DNA from: Harmonia axyridis
Taxonomy: Eukaryota; Arthropoda; Insecta; Coleoptera; Coccinellidae
Direction of reading: 5' to 3'
NCBI RefSeq assembly: GCF_914767665.1
Contig: NC_059506.1
Coordinates: 24,529,825-24,593,824 of the forward strand
DNA length: 64,000 nt
Under the pieces are notes generated by a model. It did no database searches, had not been told where the DNA came from, and saw only the letters and a program-made list of their open reading frames with translations. This document shows, in pieces, positions 43,921 through 54,239 of the stretch. Positions within the stretch are counted from its first letter, which is position 1. Each line of letters starts with the position of its first letter. The translations under genes were made by a program, and so were the position numbers.

Positions 43921-45157
43921 AATTAAATTTTTTTTGATGTATAACAAATTTTGCCTGGCTCAGAAAAAATTGACGAGGGTTATTTGATAATGTGAGATTT
44001 TTACGAAAGCTTTACGAAAATGTATTGAAATAAATTTTGGATATTAACCAACAATTTTAAATTTTTTTTGTGTTATTGTTACATATGAAGAGAATGAAAT
44101 CTTCATGAAATTAAAATTCATGGATCTTTTCACAAGCTTTGTTGATGAAAGCTCAAATAATTTTTATTTGAAGAACTGTTTCTGAGTCATGGTTCGTTCA
44201 ACCTTGAAAATTACTTTGCTTCGAGTCCAATTGGAAATCCTCTTGTCAAGAAACGTGAAATTGCCAATTTGCAAATATAAAAACATTATCAATTATTGCG
44301 AAATTCAATATAAGATTTTGAGCTCTAAAATGTACACTTCAGAAATAACTTCAGAAATAACAAAAATTAATAACCTGGTTACCCACTGTTGAAAACAGCC
44401 AATCCTCAGGAATGTTTCCTCAGTCGTAAAACTCGAAAACTGCTTTAAATAGTTGCCTAGGATTACATTTGAACACTACGATCAGTGGACAGGACTGTAA
44501 ACCCGAGTGTAAACCCAACAAAAATTTGTTGAATACGGAGAAAAATTCAATTCAACGAAATTACAAAATGATTAATTTCTTGGAAACTTGGAAACAGAAT
44601 TTCAGTCATCCGCTGGTATCAGATCCAATCCAATCCAAGCTCTGAAATTGGTCAATCGCGACATGCCTTGCGAAATAACCCTATAGGATGGATTTCTACG
44701 TATCCAGAATGGAATGTTCATACAGTTTGCAGTTTAACGTGAATGGGGCTAGCAAATCGAATGTAATAATTTATATGTCACTCAGTACGAAATTAATGGC
44801 CTTGCGAATGATTTTCAGATTACAGGGTGGAGCTATGGGACATAAATTTCCTTTTCAATTAAATTTGTTTTTCGTTGGATTTGTGGCTATCGATAGAGTA
44901 GGAGCTGGATGGAGCAAATTGGGTACCTAATGGTGTAGATCGTTTAAGGAGAAATTTGAAGGTCAGATGAACTACGAGTTTCTGTGCAACTATCTTCATA
45001 TTGAGATCTCGTATACAGGTGAAGGGATAAACACCACAAATTCGTCATTGTTGAATTGACAATTTGCAAACATAAAAACATGAAAAATTTTTGAGAAAAT
45101 CATAATCCAGGTCGAGCAGAATGTTCATATTTTGAGGTTTAGAATCTGTATACTATT
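43921..45157. other. Unassigned sequence upstream of the COX7C-like gene
   Basis: It would contain the gene's promoter, but no TATA box, initiator or exon could be assigned with confidence. Confidence 0.35.
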
Positions 45158-46770
45158 AGGTGTACAGGGTGGGCAAATTTCGATGTTTTAGCACTACAAC
45201 TTTTAAACCAAATGAGATAGACAAAATCTAATACTCCATTCTCGGTCTCTTTTTCTGAGAAACTAACAAGCGAAGTATTCATTTTTGGCCACCTTCTTTT
45301 GTTTTCGAGTTATAAGCGAAAATTGGAAAAATAGCGATATCGAAAAACATTTATATCTCCTCTAATACTGATGATAGAGCTCTGACATTAAAACATTCTA
45401 CAGGCACTTTTTCACGTAGAATCCAGTGGCGTACTCGTATTTTCAAAAGGGTTTTTAATTACGAAGCTATGACCCAAAGTTATGTTCTTTCAAATGAGAA
45501 CACTAGATTATTGTATCATTTTCTGAAAGCTTAATATTTTTGAAATCAGGAAAAATTAAGCTTTCAGAAAATGATGAAAAATCTAGTGTTTCCATTTGAA
45601 AAAACATAACTTTGGGTCATAGCTTCGTAATTAGAAACCCTTTTGAAAATACGAGCACGACACTGGATTCTACGTAAAAAAGTGCCTGTAGAATGTTTTA
45701 TTGTCAGAGCTCTATCATCAGTATTAGCGGAGATATAAATGTTTTTCGATATCGCCATTTTTCCAATTTTCACTTATAACTCGAAAACAAAAGAAGGTGG
45801 CCAAAAATGAATACTACCCTTGTTAGTTTCTCAGAAAAAGAGACCGAGAATGGGGTATCAGATTTTGTCTATCTCATCTGGTTTGAAAGTTGTAGTGCTA
45901 AAACATCGAAATTTGCACACCCTGTACAATTAAGCTTCCACTGTTTCGAAATGGATGGCCGTAGTGGTCAGTGGTAATCGAAATAAATAGATCGTAGATG
46001 TCATTCAATAAGCATAGGTATAACGCCATCAAAATATCTTTCGATTTGTATTTGCATCATAAAGTTATTCTCGATTAAACATGTCATCTTACGAGACAAA
46101 TTCTAAATATTTGTGGAAGGTTTTAATTTTCTGCTTCATTATGAAGAAATACGTGGCTAAGGCTCATCGAATGCTCTCAAATAACTATGGCGAGGCCGCT
46201 ATTAGTGAAAGAACGTGTCGAGCTTCAAGAACGGTGATTTTGACGTTGAGGAACAGTATGGCGGTGGAAGAGAAAAGGTTTTCGAAGATGCAGAAGTGGA
46301 GGCATTACTTGATCAAGACTCGTGTCTCGCAACAGGAATTGGCAGGATCATTAACAAGGAAATTGGGTGCCGTTCGGGATGAACGGCGTTTGTTTGCTTG
46401 TGAACAGCTGCTTGCAAGTTAAAAACGGAAGGGATTTCGGCATCCCATTGCAACATGAGACGAAAATGGGTTCATTAAGATAATCTCAAGTTCAGAAAGT
46501 TATGGGGATATCCCAGTCATGCTTCCACGTCGACGATCAATCCGCATATTCACGGTTTCAAGGTGGAACCAGCTCGGCGTAGTGTATTAAGAGTTGTTGA
46601 AACCGACTGAAACAAGCACAGGCGATCGTTATCGAACGCAAATAATTCGTTTGATTCAAGAATTGAAAGATAAACGGCCGCAATACTACTAGAGACATGA
46701 TAAAGTGATTTTACAACATGACAATGTTCGACCCCATGTTGCGAAAGTTCAGAAACAAAGTTCAATAGAA
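45158..46770 (+). mobile_element. Mariner element (AGGYGTACAACTT family) interrupted by a foldback
   Basis: The 5' terminus AGGTGTA is at 45158-45164. It continues after the foldback as TACAATTAAGCTTCC (45925 on), matching AGGTGTACAACTTCGCTTTC at 61513. The 5' UTR (GATGGCCGTAGTGGTCAGT, AATAAATAG, CGTAGATGTC) also matches the copy at 61034-61513. The coding remains start MSSYETNSKYLWKVLIFCF (46081), AHRMLSNNYGEAAISERTCR, then QQELAGSLTRKLGAV, GVVY.ELLKPTETS, DRYRTQIIRLIQELKDKRPQ and DKVILQHDNVRPHVAKVQ with the second catalytic Asp. Stops and shifts throughout, and no 3' terminus seen. Confidence 0.8.
45165..45924. mobile_element. CAGGGTGGGC foldback element inserted in a mariner terminal repeat
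   Basis: Inverted arms of about 375 bp (45165-45540 and 45550-45924) around a centre of about 10 bp, with termini CAGGGTGGGCAAATTTCGAT and complement. TA duplications lie at 45163-45164 and 45925-45926. The arms differ at a modest number of positions. No protein is encoded. A diverged half-copy is at 31653-31915. Confidence 0.85.
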
Positions 46771-47597
46771 CAGAATTAGTTTCTTGTAGCTCAATTATTC
46801 CTAGGTTAAGAAATATTTTACTCCATCATCCTTTTCTTTAGCTGTGACAGTATATGTTTATTGAAGATAACTTACGAGTGATAAATGTAATATGAACCCT
46901 TATAATCAACTCTCAGATCCCGAATGAAAATATGATACGAAGTGAATTCTGATTCTCCTTCCAGAATCAAGTTGATTTCTATCTTTTCGGAACTTGAATC
47001 TCAATTACATTTTCCAATTTCTTTATGATTACGGGCATCCCCAACAAGAGCCATTGGAAGAAACTCCCGTGGGTCTGGTGAAGGAAATTCGATACAATAT
47101 TTTCTCGGAATAGGTTGAGTTCAGTAGGGAACTCATCGAATAGAACAGAAGGTGGATGAAATGAACGCGAGTTCCAATTAACACGAAGTATGGCCTTAAC
47201 TCTGTTATTTTCGATATAACTCCTACAACGTACCCTCGGGAACAAATATTTTCATCCAGGATAATATCTCGGAGGGATAGTGTTTTAATTTCTTCGATAT
47301 AAATTGTATTACTATTTCGTATGCATGTAGCTATATGTCTAGAATTCATCTGCAGGTTAGATAGATCGGTATCTGACCTGATCCTTTGAGCTTGTAGATC
47401 CATCAACGAGGTAGATCTTCTGGTTTAAAAGTCATTAGCGGATTTACAGATTTGCCGTCTGTATACTATTCAACTTTTGCCCCCTCTGAATTTTGACACC
47501 TCAGTTCACAATCATATCGATTACATTTTCGATCAATCAAATTCTAACCTTCTGGTTTGTTCTCCATCGTCCTTGAGACATCAACTCTTCCCAGATG
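46771..47597 (-). other. Unassigned sequence with overlapping open stretches
   Basis: On the minus strand 47406-47029 and 47245-46979 are open in two frames (MDLQAQRIRSDTDLSNLQMN; then NWNSRSFHPPSVLFDEFPTE). Together they could be a frameshifted coding relic of about 140 codons. I do not recognise the family. The copia element sits immediately to the right. Confidence 0.35.
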
Positions 47598-47602
47598 GTT
47601 AG
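47598..47602. repeat. Target-site duplication GTTAG, left copy
   Basis: The five bases before the 5' LTR are identical to 54024-54028 after the 3' LTR. Five bp is the standard duplication for copia-type integrases. Confidence 0.95.
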
Positions 47603-47885
47603 TGTTGAAGTAAGAACTGCTGGCCAAATATATATTTGGCGCCAGTCCACTTCTATAAAACAACCTGCTGACAACTAATATGATCCGTCTAGTGCGCATG
47701 CGCAGCTAGAAAAGTAATATGGCCGCTAAGGTGGAGATGTCAGTTCTGTCAGACACGAATAGATAACGACGTCACACCTTAAGCAGCAAACCTAACCTCC
47801 ATTTTGTTTATATTTGTGTTTCCAAGTTTGTTAAATCCTCGATTAAATTGTACAAAATACCTGTATTTGTCAATCCACCCTTACA
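47603..47885 (+). repeat. 5' LTR (283 bp)
   Basis: It starts TGTTGAAGTAAG and ends CCACCCTTACA. TATAAAA at 47654-47660 is a plausible TATA box and ATTAAA at 47842-47847 a plausible polyadenylation signal. Base for base identical to the 3' LTR. Confidence 0.96.
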
Positions 47886-47896
47886 TGGTAGCAGAG
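47886..47896 (+). other. Primer binding site (tRNA-iMet)
   Basis: TGGTAGCAGAG directly after the LTR is complementary to the 3' end of animal initiator-Met tRNA (acceptor strand plus ACCA). It primes minus-strand DNA synthesis. Confidence 0.85.
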
Positions 47897-47952
47897 CTTG
47901 TGACGTTAAAAGCAATCCACAATTAAGAAGAAGTTAAGTGTTAAGTAATAAA

Positions 47953-50900
47953 ATGAGTTATCAAGAAGAAATGATTCAAATGGATCAATCCCACGTGCCA
48001 GCCATGGAAGTTCCAGAAAACATTTTCGAGATGCTGACCAACCAAAGTTTTGTGCGACTACTTGCAGAAAAGCTTGGAAATCTAAACAATTCGAACACGT
48101 CCACGTGTAGCGGATCCGAAATAGCAGAGAAGGTGACCATGCCGGCGTTTGTGATACCGCATTACGAAAATAGTGACAAGTTAAAGGGCCACTCCAACTA
48201 TAGGTCATGGAAACAAAGAGTCGAGCGTGACATGCTTGCTCTAGGACGCTCCCAATTCCTGAAATACGACATGGGTGGACCAGACTGCACAATGACTAAA
48301 GAAGAAAAGCACATGTACAATGCTCAAGTGCTACAATATTTGGAAGCATCGTTGCAGCATGCTCCCAAAACTGTAATAGAGAATGAGCAGTCAGCAGCCG
48401 AAGCTTTCCAAAAGCTGACACAAATGTTTGGAAAAAATGACGTCCAGAAGATGGTTGAACTACTGGACAACTTCGGCAAGACGGTGTTCTACCCAAGGAT
48501 GAATCCGGTCAATTTCGTCTCCCAGTTCGAGAAAGGTATACAAGAATTCAAGGAACTAGGTGTTCCATTGGACCCAAAAATAGTGGTGGCGTATTTCCTT
48601 CACAAGGTTAAGAATGCTAATGGATTCCTGGCATTCTTTACAACGATGACCACTTTACCCGAGGCAACCAGAACCTATGAGTTTGTGAAAAATGCATTTC
48701 TAGAGGTAGCAAACTGCCAGTATTTCAGAGAGGTTGACAACAGTATGTATACAAGTAGTAGTTTGAATGATATTTGTTCTGAATGTTTTAATGACACAGA
48801 TAGGAATCTCGAGACCGAGATCAATGAAGTTTATACTGCATGTTCCTTATGTTTTGATTATCCCATTGGAGAATCTAATATGTTCACGAATAATCTCAAT
48901 TCTGTTTCAGTTCTCTGCATTAAATGTGGAAAGAGTGATAATAATATATGTGATTTCTGTTTAGAGAGTCGACATGATAGGTCATATAGGGAGCCCCATA
49001 CGAAGAAAGAAACAAATTCTTTCAAAAGTCCTTCGTATTTTAAACAGGAGAAAGGAGACAGTAGTCCCTATTCTATCGAGCAACTAAAAAAAATTAGGAA
49101 TATGACACCAGCTGAAAAACGAGAAGCCAGCTGTAAAAAGTGTGGTTTATTATTCCATCGGTCAGCTGCATGTACCAACACAGAGAGATTCTGTTATTAC
49201 TGTCATAAGAAAGGTCATGAAAAGAAGGACTGTAGGAAACTGAAGGAATACAAATCTCGTAAGTCACTGTTTGATCTAAATAAGTTCTGTACGTTTGCAA
49301 CATTTCTAGTTGATTCTGGTGCATCCCACCATGTGGTGAATGTACAAAATATTCTGTTGGATTATGAGGCTTATGATAAGCCTATACCTGTTGTTTTGGC
49401 ATCGGAAACTGGGAACATAGTGTCAATGGGTCAGGGAACTCTTCCATTACTTGTACAGTTTGGAAAAAGTTCGCACATTGTACATCTAGCTAATGTTCAG
49501 TATGTCCCGGTAATAAGGGATAATGTTCTCAGTGTCCGTGCATTTAACGTTCAGTTTGGGACAAGTCTTGTACTAAATGCTAATAATGGTTTTATTTTGT
49601 CTAGAAAATTAAGAAGAAAAATATCACTAGTTTTCGTTTCGGAAGGCGTGTATAGAGTATCAGCAAGGATAAATTCAAGTGGAACGAATAATGTTAATGT
49701 TAATAATGTCAATTATAAAGAAAATAAAAGTACAAATAAAATGTTTAATTTGAAAGAAAATTCCTGTAGTAAAATGAAACTCTCAGTTATCAAAACCAAT
49801 ACCGTTAATAATACAAAAAGAGAAACGCGTAAGCTACGTAAAAGATTCACTCGTGATCAGTTAAAAAGGTTGGCTCAAGAAGGTAGTATGTGGCACCGTA
49901 GAATGGGTCATATATCTTCATCTTATTTAGGAAAACTACCTAAAGTTGTTCAAGGAGTTAAAGAACTCACATATAATTTAAGTACAGGTAGTTGTTCAGT
50001 TTGTTCAAAAGCGAAAATGACCAGAAAAACATGCGCGAAAGAAAGAGATAGAGCTACTAGAGCTTGTCAAATTCTTCATGCTGATCTGTTAGTTATTAAT
50101 CCGCCAACACAATACACTAAGAAAAAGTATGTTTTAATCGTTCTTGATGATTATTCTAGATATGCACAAATTTTCCTGTTGAAACAAAAGTCTGAAACTT
50201 CTAAGTTTTTGAAATCTGCTCTTAATAGTCTTCAGTCATTATTTCCTGGTCCTGGTCAATTCAGTAAGTTACGGTGTGATAATGGAACAGAGTTTATCAG
50301 TGAAACAAGTCAACAAGTTCTCGATCAGTTTGGTATACAAATTCAGTTAGCAGAACCTTATCAGCATGAACATAATGGAACAGCTGAAAGGTTTAACAGA
50401 ACACTCCAAGAAAGAGCTAGAGCCTTGTTATTTGAATCAGGCTTCCCAGTTACTTTTTGGGGTTTTGCTTTTTTGACCGCTTGCTATCTATACAACCGTA
50501 CGCCTCATTCATCTGTAGATTTTCTCACTCCATATGAAAAACTTTATGAAAAACAAGCCGATCTGCAAAATATAAGAATTTTTGGTTCACAAGCAGAAGT
50601 TAAAAATGAAAATGTTCCAAAAGGTAGAAAGTTGAACACAAGATCTAGTACAATGTATTTAGTAGGGTATACCGATACTGGTTATCTGTTGTATGACCCT
50701 AAAACACATAAGACAATTACATCTTGTAATGTTTTAATTAATGAAAATCTTACCTACAAGTCATGTGAATCAAAGTTATCAGTCCCTAGTGATGAACTTA
50801 TAATTTCATCTGAACCACCTGAGTCCAGTAAGGACATACCTGTTATGCCTATTGATGGCAAATCTGTTGTTTCTAATGCAAACGAACCTGTTACAAACAT

Positions 50901-51144
50901 ACAAGTTGAACAAGAATCTGGTTCTGGAAGTCTAGTACAAAGGAACTCAGATAATTCAGTTGATCAAACAAGTGTAATGAATATGTTAGAAAATTTTTCA
51001 GTTAATTCTCAGATAAATAATGAGATAGAATATGAAGAAATTCCCGAGTTACAAGATTTTGATAATGAAGAAACCAGTGGACATGACATAAAAGTTTCAG
51101 TTAATGCCACAATTTTGAATCCATTTGGTTTTGTATATGATTAA
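47953..51144 (+). CDS. copia Gag-protease-integrase polyprotein (ends at an in-frame stop)
   Basis: ATG at 47953 (MSYQEEMIQMDQSHVP) opens about 1,063 codons. Gag comes first (YRSWKQRVERDMLAL, then the helical UBN2-like region). Two zinc knuckles follow at about residues 394-427: C-x2-C-x4-H-x4-C starting CKKCGLLFH, and CYYCHKKGHEKKDC. The aspartic protease site FLVDSGASHH is near 454. The integrase has its zinc module (WHRRMGHIS near 647, SCSVCSKAK) and a D-D-35-E core: Asp in HADLL (about 710), Asp in LRCDNGTEF (about 775), Glu in HNGTAERFNR (about 810). The stop at 51142-51144 lies between integrase and RT, and the same frame continues beyond it. Domains are clear. Whether the stop is a mutation or a read-through site is open. 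Confidence 0.95.
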   Translation: MSYQEEMIQMDQSHVPAMEVPENIFEMLTNQSFVRLLAEKLGNLNNSNTSTCSGSEIAEKVTMPAFVIPHYENSDKLKGHSNYRSWKQRVERDMLALGRSQFLKYDMGGPDCTMTKEEKHMYNAQVLQYLEASLQHAPKTVIENEQSAAEAFQKLTQMFGKNDVQKMVELLDNFGKTVFYPRMNPVNFVSQFEKGIQEFKELGVPLDPKIVVAYFLHKVKNANGFLAFFTTMTTLPEATRTYEFVKNAFLEVANCQYFREVDNSMYTSSSLNDICSECFNDTDRNLETEINEVYTACSLCFDYPIGESNMFTNNLNSVSVLCIKCGKSDNNICDFCLESRHDRSYREPHTKKETNSFKSPSYFKQEKGDSSPYSIEQLKKIRNMTPAEKREASCKKCGLLFHRSAACTNTERFCYYCHKKGHEKKDCRKLKEYKSRKSLFDLNKFCTFATFLVDSGASHHVVNVQNILLDYEAYDKPIPVVLASETGNIVSMGQGTLPLLVQFGKSSHIVHLANVQYVPVIRDNVLSVRAFNVQFGTSLVLNANNGFILSRKLRRKISLVFVSEGVYRVSARINSSGTNNVNVNNVNYKENKSTNKMFNLKENSCSKMKLSVIKTNTVNNTKRETRKLRKRFTRDQLKRLAQEGSMWHRRMGHISSSYLGKLPKVVQGVKELTYNLSTGSCSVCSKAKMTRKTCAKERDRATRACQILHADLLVINPPTQYTKKKYVLIVLDDYSRYAQIFLLKQKSETSKFLKSALNSLQSLFPGPGQFSKLRCDNGTEFISETSQQVLDQFGIQIQLAEPYQHEHNGTAERFNRTLQERARALLFESGFPVTFWGFAFLTACYLYNRTPHSSVDFLTPYEKLYEKQADLQNIRIFGSQAEVKNENVPKGRKLNTRSSTMYLVGYTDTGYLLYDPKTHKTITSCNVLINENLTYKSCESKLSVPSDELIISSEPPESSKDIPVMPIDGKSVVSNANEPVTNIQVEQESGSGSLVQRNSDNSVDQTSVMNMLENFSVNSQINNEIEYEEIPELQDFDNEETSGHDIKVSVNATILNPFGFVYD

Positions 51145-52680
51145 AAGATATATCAGACAAGTAAAATACCTCAAACGTATCTAGAAGCAATCACCAGTTC
51201 AGAAAGTGGTAAGTGGATGACTGCCATTCAGTCAGAACTTGAAGCAATTAACCAACACAATGTTTGGGAAATTGTTGAAAGAAAACAAGGTATGAAAAGT
51301 ATTCCGTTAAAATGGGTATTTACAGTTAAAGACAATGGTGTATATAAGGCTCGTTTAGTTGTTGTAGGATGCAAAGATACTGAAAAGTATACTTCTGAGG
51401 AAACTGCATCTCCTACACCAACTCTATCAGTAGTTAAATTATTATTTGCATTATCAGTTTCTAGAAAATGGCATATTGAACAGTTGGACATCAAAACAGC
51501 ATTTCTTTATGGTGAAATTGATAGACCAAAATATGTAAGTGTACCTGAAGGAATCAATCTGGATAAAACTAAGGTAATTCTTAAGTTACGAAAAGCTCTT
51601 TATGGAATATCGATAGCACCAAAATGTTGGTTTATGACACTCGATAATTTTCTAAAGAATTCAGGTTTTGAACCAAATTTACGTGAACCATGTTTGTATA
51701 AGAAAGAGGAAGATAGTGAGATTATTTTGATTCTAGTATATGTTGATGATCTATTAATTACAGGTACCAGTGAAAAGCTTATTCAAGAAAATGTCAATAT
51801 GTTCAAATCACGTTTTAATATCAAACAATTTGGCTATCCTACTAAGTTTCTTGGTTTGGAAATCAGTAGATCAGAAAATCAGTTGTTCCTTCATCAAACT
51901 CAATTTGTGAAGGAAATGCTTAAAGAATTTCGAATGGAAAACTCAAATTCTGTTGATACTCCATTGGTTCCTCAAGGAGATCATAAAGTTCCCGAAGTTA
52001 CTAATGAAGCAGATTTTCCGTACAAGAAAGCCATAGGCTCTCTGTTGTATTTAAGTTTATTTACAAGACCCGATATATCTTTTGCTGTAGGTTATTTATC
52101 TCGATTCCAAGCCAATCCACAACAGTATCATTGGACATTAGTAAAAAGGGTTTTCAGATATTTGAAAGGTACCAGTCAGTTGGGTCTAAAATATACAGCA
52201 GGTTCCCCAACGTTGTCATGCTATTGTGATGCAGATTTTGCAGGTGATAAGAAGAGTCACAAATCTACAACCGGCTTTGTGATTTTTGCATTCGGTAATC
52301 CGGTTGTATGGAGCTCAAAACTTCAATCAACATTAGCACAAAGTTCAGCAGAAGCAGAATTTATTGCACTTACTCATGCTACTAATGAAGTTCTATTTCT
52401 AGCACAGTTATTGGCAGAAACTGTGGGTATCAGTTCATTTCCTGTTGATATATATGAAGATAATGAAGCAGCAAGACAAAACTGTCTTGCAGGTACAAGT
52501 AAAAGTCGTTTAAAATATATTGCACGTAAATATTTATTAATTCGTCAACATGTAAGTGACAAGAAAATTAATATTGTGAAGATTAATACCAATGATCAGA
52601 TTGCTGACATTCTTACAAAACCTTTAAGTGCAGCAAAGCTAAGTGAATTTCGTAATCACCTTGTATTCTATGAGGCTTGA
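51145..52680 (+). CDS. copia reverse transcriptase-RNase H (continuation after the stop)
   Basis: It is in the same frame as the upstream polyprotein. From KIYQTSKIPQTYLEAITSSE it runs without a break to 52680; an internal ATG is at 51217. The RT motifs are VWEIVERKQG and PLKWVFTVK (fingers), QLDIKTAFLYGEI (first catalytic Asp), LRKALYGISIAPKCW, LVYVDDLLITG (YVDD at about 51739) and FLGLEISRS. The RNase H has CYCDADFAGDKKSHKSTTGF, QSSAEAEFIAL and YEDNEAARQN, and ends NDQIADILTKPLSAAKL, the standard copia C-terminus. It makes element cDNA in cytoplasmic particles. It lacks its own promoter and Met start, so expression needs read-through of the TAA or a separate initiation. Confidence 0.95.
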   Translation, partial: KIYQTSKIPQTYLEAITSSESGKWMTAIQSELEAINQHNVWEIVERKQGMKSIPLKWVFTVKDNGVYKARLVVVGCKDTEKYTSEETASPTPTLSVVKLLFALSVSRKWHIEQLDIKTAFLYGEIDRPKYVSVPEGINLDKTKVILKLRKALYGISIAPKCWFMTLDNFLKNSGFEPNLREPCLYKKEEDSEIILILVYVDDLLITGTSEKLIQENVNMFKSRFNIKQFGYPTKFLGLEISRSENQLFLHQTQFVKEMLKEFRMENSNSVDTPLVPQGDHKVPEVTNEADFPYKKAIGSLLYLSLFTRPDISFAVGYLSRFQANPQQYHWTLVKRVFRYLKGTSQLGLKYTAGSPTLSCYCDADFAGDKKSHKSTTGFVIFAFGNPVVWSSKLQSTLAQSSAEAEFIALTHATNEVLFLAQLLAETVGISSFPVDIYEDNEAARQNCLAGTSKSRLKYIARKYLLIRQHVSDKKINIVKINTNDQIADILTKPLSAAKLSEFRNHLVFYEA

Positions 52681-52774
52681 TTTTTCAGTTGATTTGTATA
52701 CAAATAACCCAATATGTTCTCTTTTTTTTCAGTTATCTGTTGTTTATCCATGTATTGTTTAACATACTCGGATA

Positions 52775-53180
52775 ATACTAAAATCTGTTGAGTATTTGTC
52801 TGTGTGGAAGGGTTCTTCGGTTCCTGGAAACATGCTTTGACAATACTAAAAATCTGTTGAGTATTTGTTTGTGTGGAAAGGTTCTTCGGTTCCTGGAAAC
52901 ATGCTATGACAATACTAAAAATCTGTTGAATATGTGTCTGTGTGGAAAGGTTCTTCGGTTCCTGGAAACATGCTTAGACAATACTAAAAATCTGTTGAAT
53001 ATGTGTCTGTGTGGAAAGGTTCTTCGGTTCCTGGAAACATGCTTAGACAATACTAAAAATCTGTTGAGTATTTGTTTGTGTGGAAAGGTTCTTCGGTTCC
53101 TGGAAACATGCTTAGACAATACTAAAAATCTGTTGTGTATATGTCGGAGTTTTTATTGAAAGGTTCTTCGGTTCCTGGAA
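52775..53180 (+). repeat. 69-bp tandem repeats with UNCG-loop hairpin motif in the copia 3' region
   Basis: Five near-identical units at exact 69-bp spacing (AGGTTCTTCGGTTCCT cores beginning near 52811, 52880, 52949, 53018 and 53087) and a sixth, diverged one at about 53162. Each core can fold around C(UUCG)G. Three further isolated cores downstream (near 53236, 53289 and 53445) read AGGGTCTCCGGTCCCT, that is C(UCCG)G, with a better stem. The unit length is a multiple of three, which makes a chance open frame. Confidence 0.88.
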
Positions 53181-53730
53181 ATATACTCTAATAAATATGT
53201 TTATATGTTAAGTGTTTATTCAAAGTCATGTAGAAGGGTCTCCGGTCCCTGGTTACATACTTTCATAAACACCAGTGTCTTGATTTGAAGGGTCTCCGGT
53301 CCCTGGTAATGATAGATGCGAAAGCAAAAAATTCGGACACGTATGTGTGTGATGAATTAATCAAGTTAGTTCTATATGAAGGAACTTAATATGTATCTGT
53401 TATATGTATATGTTGATCTGATGGTATAATATCACTTGTTGGAAGGGTCTCCGGTCCCTGGAAACAATGTATTGATACCATACAAAATATTAAGGAAAGT
53501 TGGTTCGCTATAAGGAACCCTATTCGATTGCCTACAGTAACAGCCTCTACAGTTCCACTGACAATCCTGTTGATTTAGTTTTAAGGCTTGATTTATATAA
53601 ACTCAAATGAAATATTAACTATTATTTGTATTTATTGTACTGTATATATTCTATTTTAACTATTGAAATCAGTTGGTTGGAACTTATCTGTATATGTCTT
53701 ATCTGTTGACTAGTTGTCAGTTCCTCAGTT
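53181..53730 (+). other. copia 3' untranslated region
   Basis: Non-coding sequence between the tandem repeats and the polypurine tract. It contains the three GGGTCTCCGGTCCCTGG cores. No env-like frame. Confidence 0.7.
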
Positions 53731-53740
53731 TGGGAGGGGG
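53731..53740 (+). other. Polypurine tract
   Basis: TGGGAGGGGG immediately before the 3' LTR; it primes plus-strand synthesis. Confidence 0.9.
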
Positions 53741-54023
53741 TGTTGAAGTAAGAACTGCTGGCCAAATATATATTTGGCGCCAGTCCACTTCTATAAAACA
53801 ACCTGCTGACAACTAATATGATCCGTCTAGTGCGCATGCGCAGCTAGAAAAGTAATATGGCCGCTAAGGTGGAGATGTCAGTTCTGTCAGACACGAATAG
53901 ATAACGACGTCACACCTTAAGCAGCAAACCTAACCTCCATTTTGTTTATATTTGTGTTTCCAAGTTTGTTAAATCCTCGATTAAATTGTACAAAATACCT
54001 GTATTTGTCAATCCACCCTTACA
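53741..54023 (+). repeat. 3' LTR (283 bp)
   Basis: Identical to 47603-47885 at every position compared by eye; followed by GTTAG. Confidence 0.96.
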
Positions 54024-54028
54024 GTTAG
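54024..54028. repeat. Target-site duplication GTTAG, right copy
   Basis: Matches 47598-47602 exactly. Confidence 0.95.
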
Positions 54029-54239
54029 TATCATTGAAACTAAGGTACCATGTCAGATCCTTGATTATTTTCACAGCAAAGATTATCAAAAACATTATTT
54101 TAAGCGAAGAATATCACAATCATATACCACTTCTGAAGTAACGTGAGGCATATGTTTTGAAACTATACAAGGACTCCAAATATTGAGTATTTGGTTCTGT
54201 ATACAGGACTATATTTCGATTTCTGTTCTTCTTTATCTT

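Larger units (their letters stand above)
47603..54023 (+). mobile_element. Complete Ty1/copia LTR retrotransposon, very young
   Basis: 6,421 bp with identical 283-bp LTRs, TG...CA ends, a tRNA-iMet primer site, a Gag-PR-IN-RT-RNase H polyprotein, a polypurine tract and perfect 5-bp duplications. The order integrase before RT identifies the copia superfamily. The identical LTRs imply an insertion too recent for substitutions to accumulate. The only coding defect seen is one TAA between integrase and RT. A long 3' region of about 1,060 bp with 69-bp tandem repeats separates the pol stop from the 3' LTR, which is unusual for the group. Confidence 0.96.

Noticed and set aside
47938..47952. GTG start five codons upstream of the copia ATG
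   Set aside because: The ATG at 47953 is the normal eukaryotic start; a GTG start has no support.
51142..51144. Treating the TAA as the natural end of a separate gag gene and 51217 as the start of an independent pol gene
   Set aside because: The frame continues in register on both sides, and conserved RT linker sequence lies between the stop and the ATG at 51217, so the two parts form one polyprotein frame.
52788..53159. 123-codon repetitive frame (units MCLCGKVLRFLETC-like)
   Set aside because: It exists only because the 69-bp tandem repeat is a multiple of three. It has no upstream signal, lies in the copia 3' region, and the opposite strand is open for the same reason.
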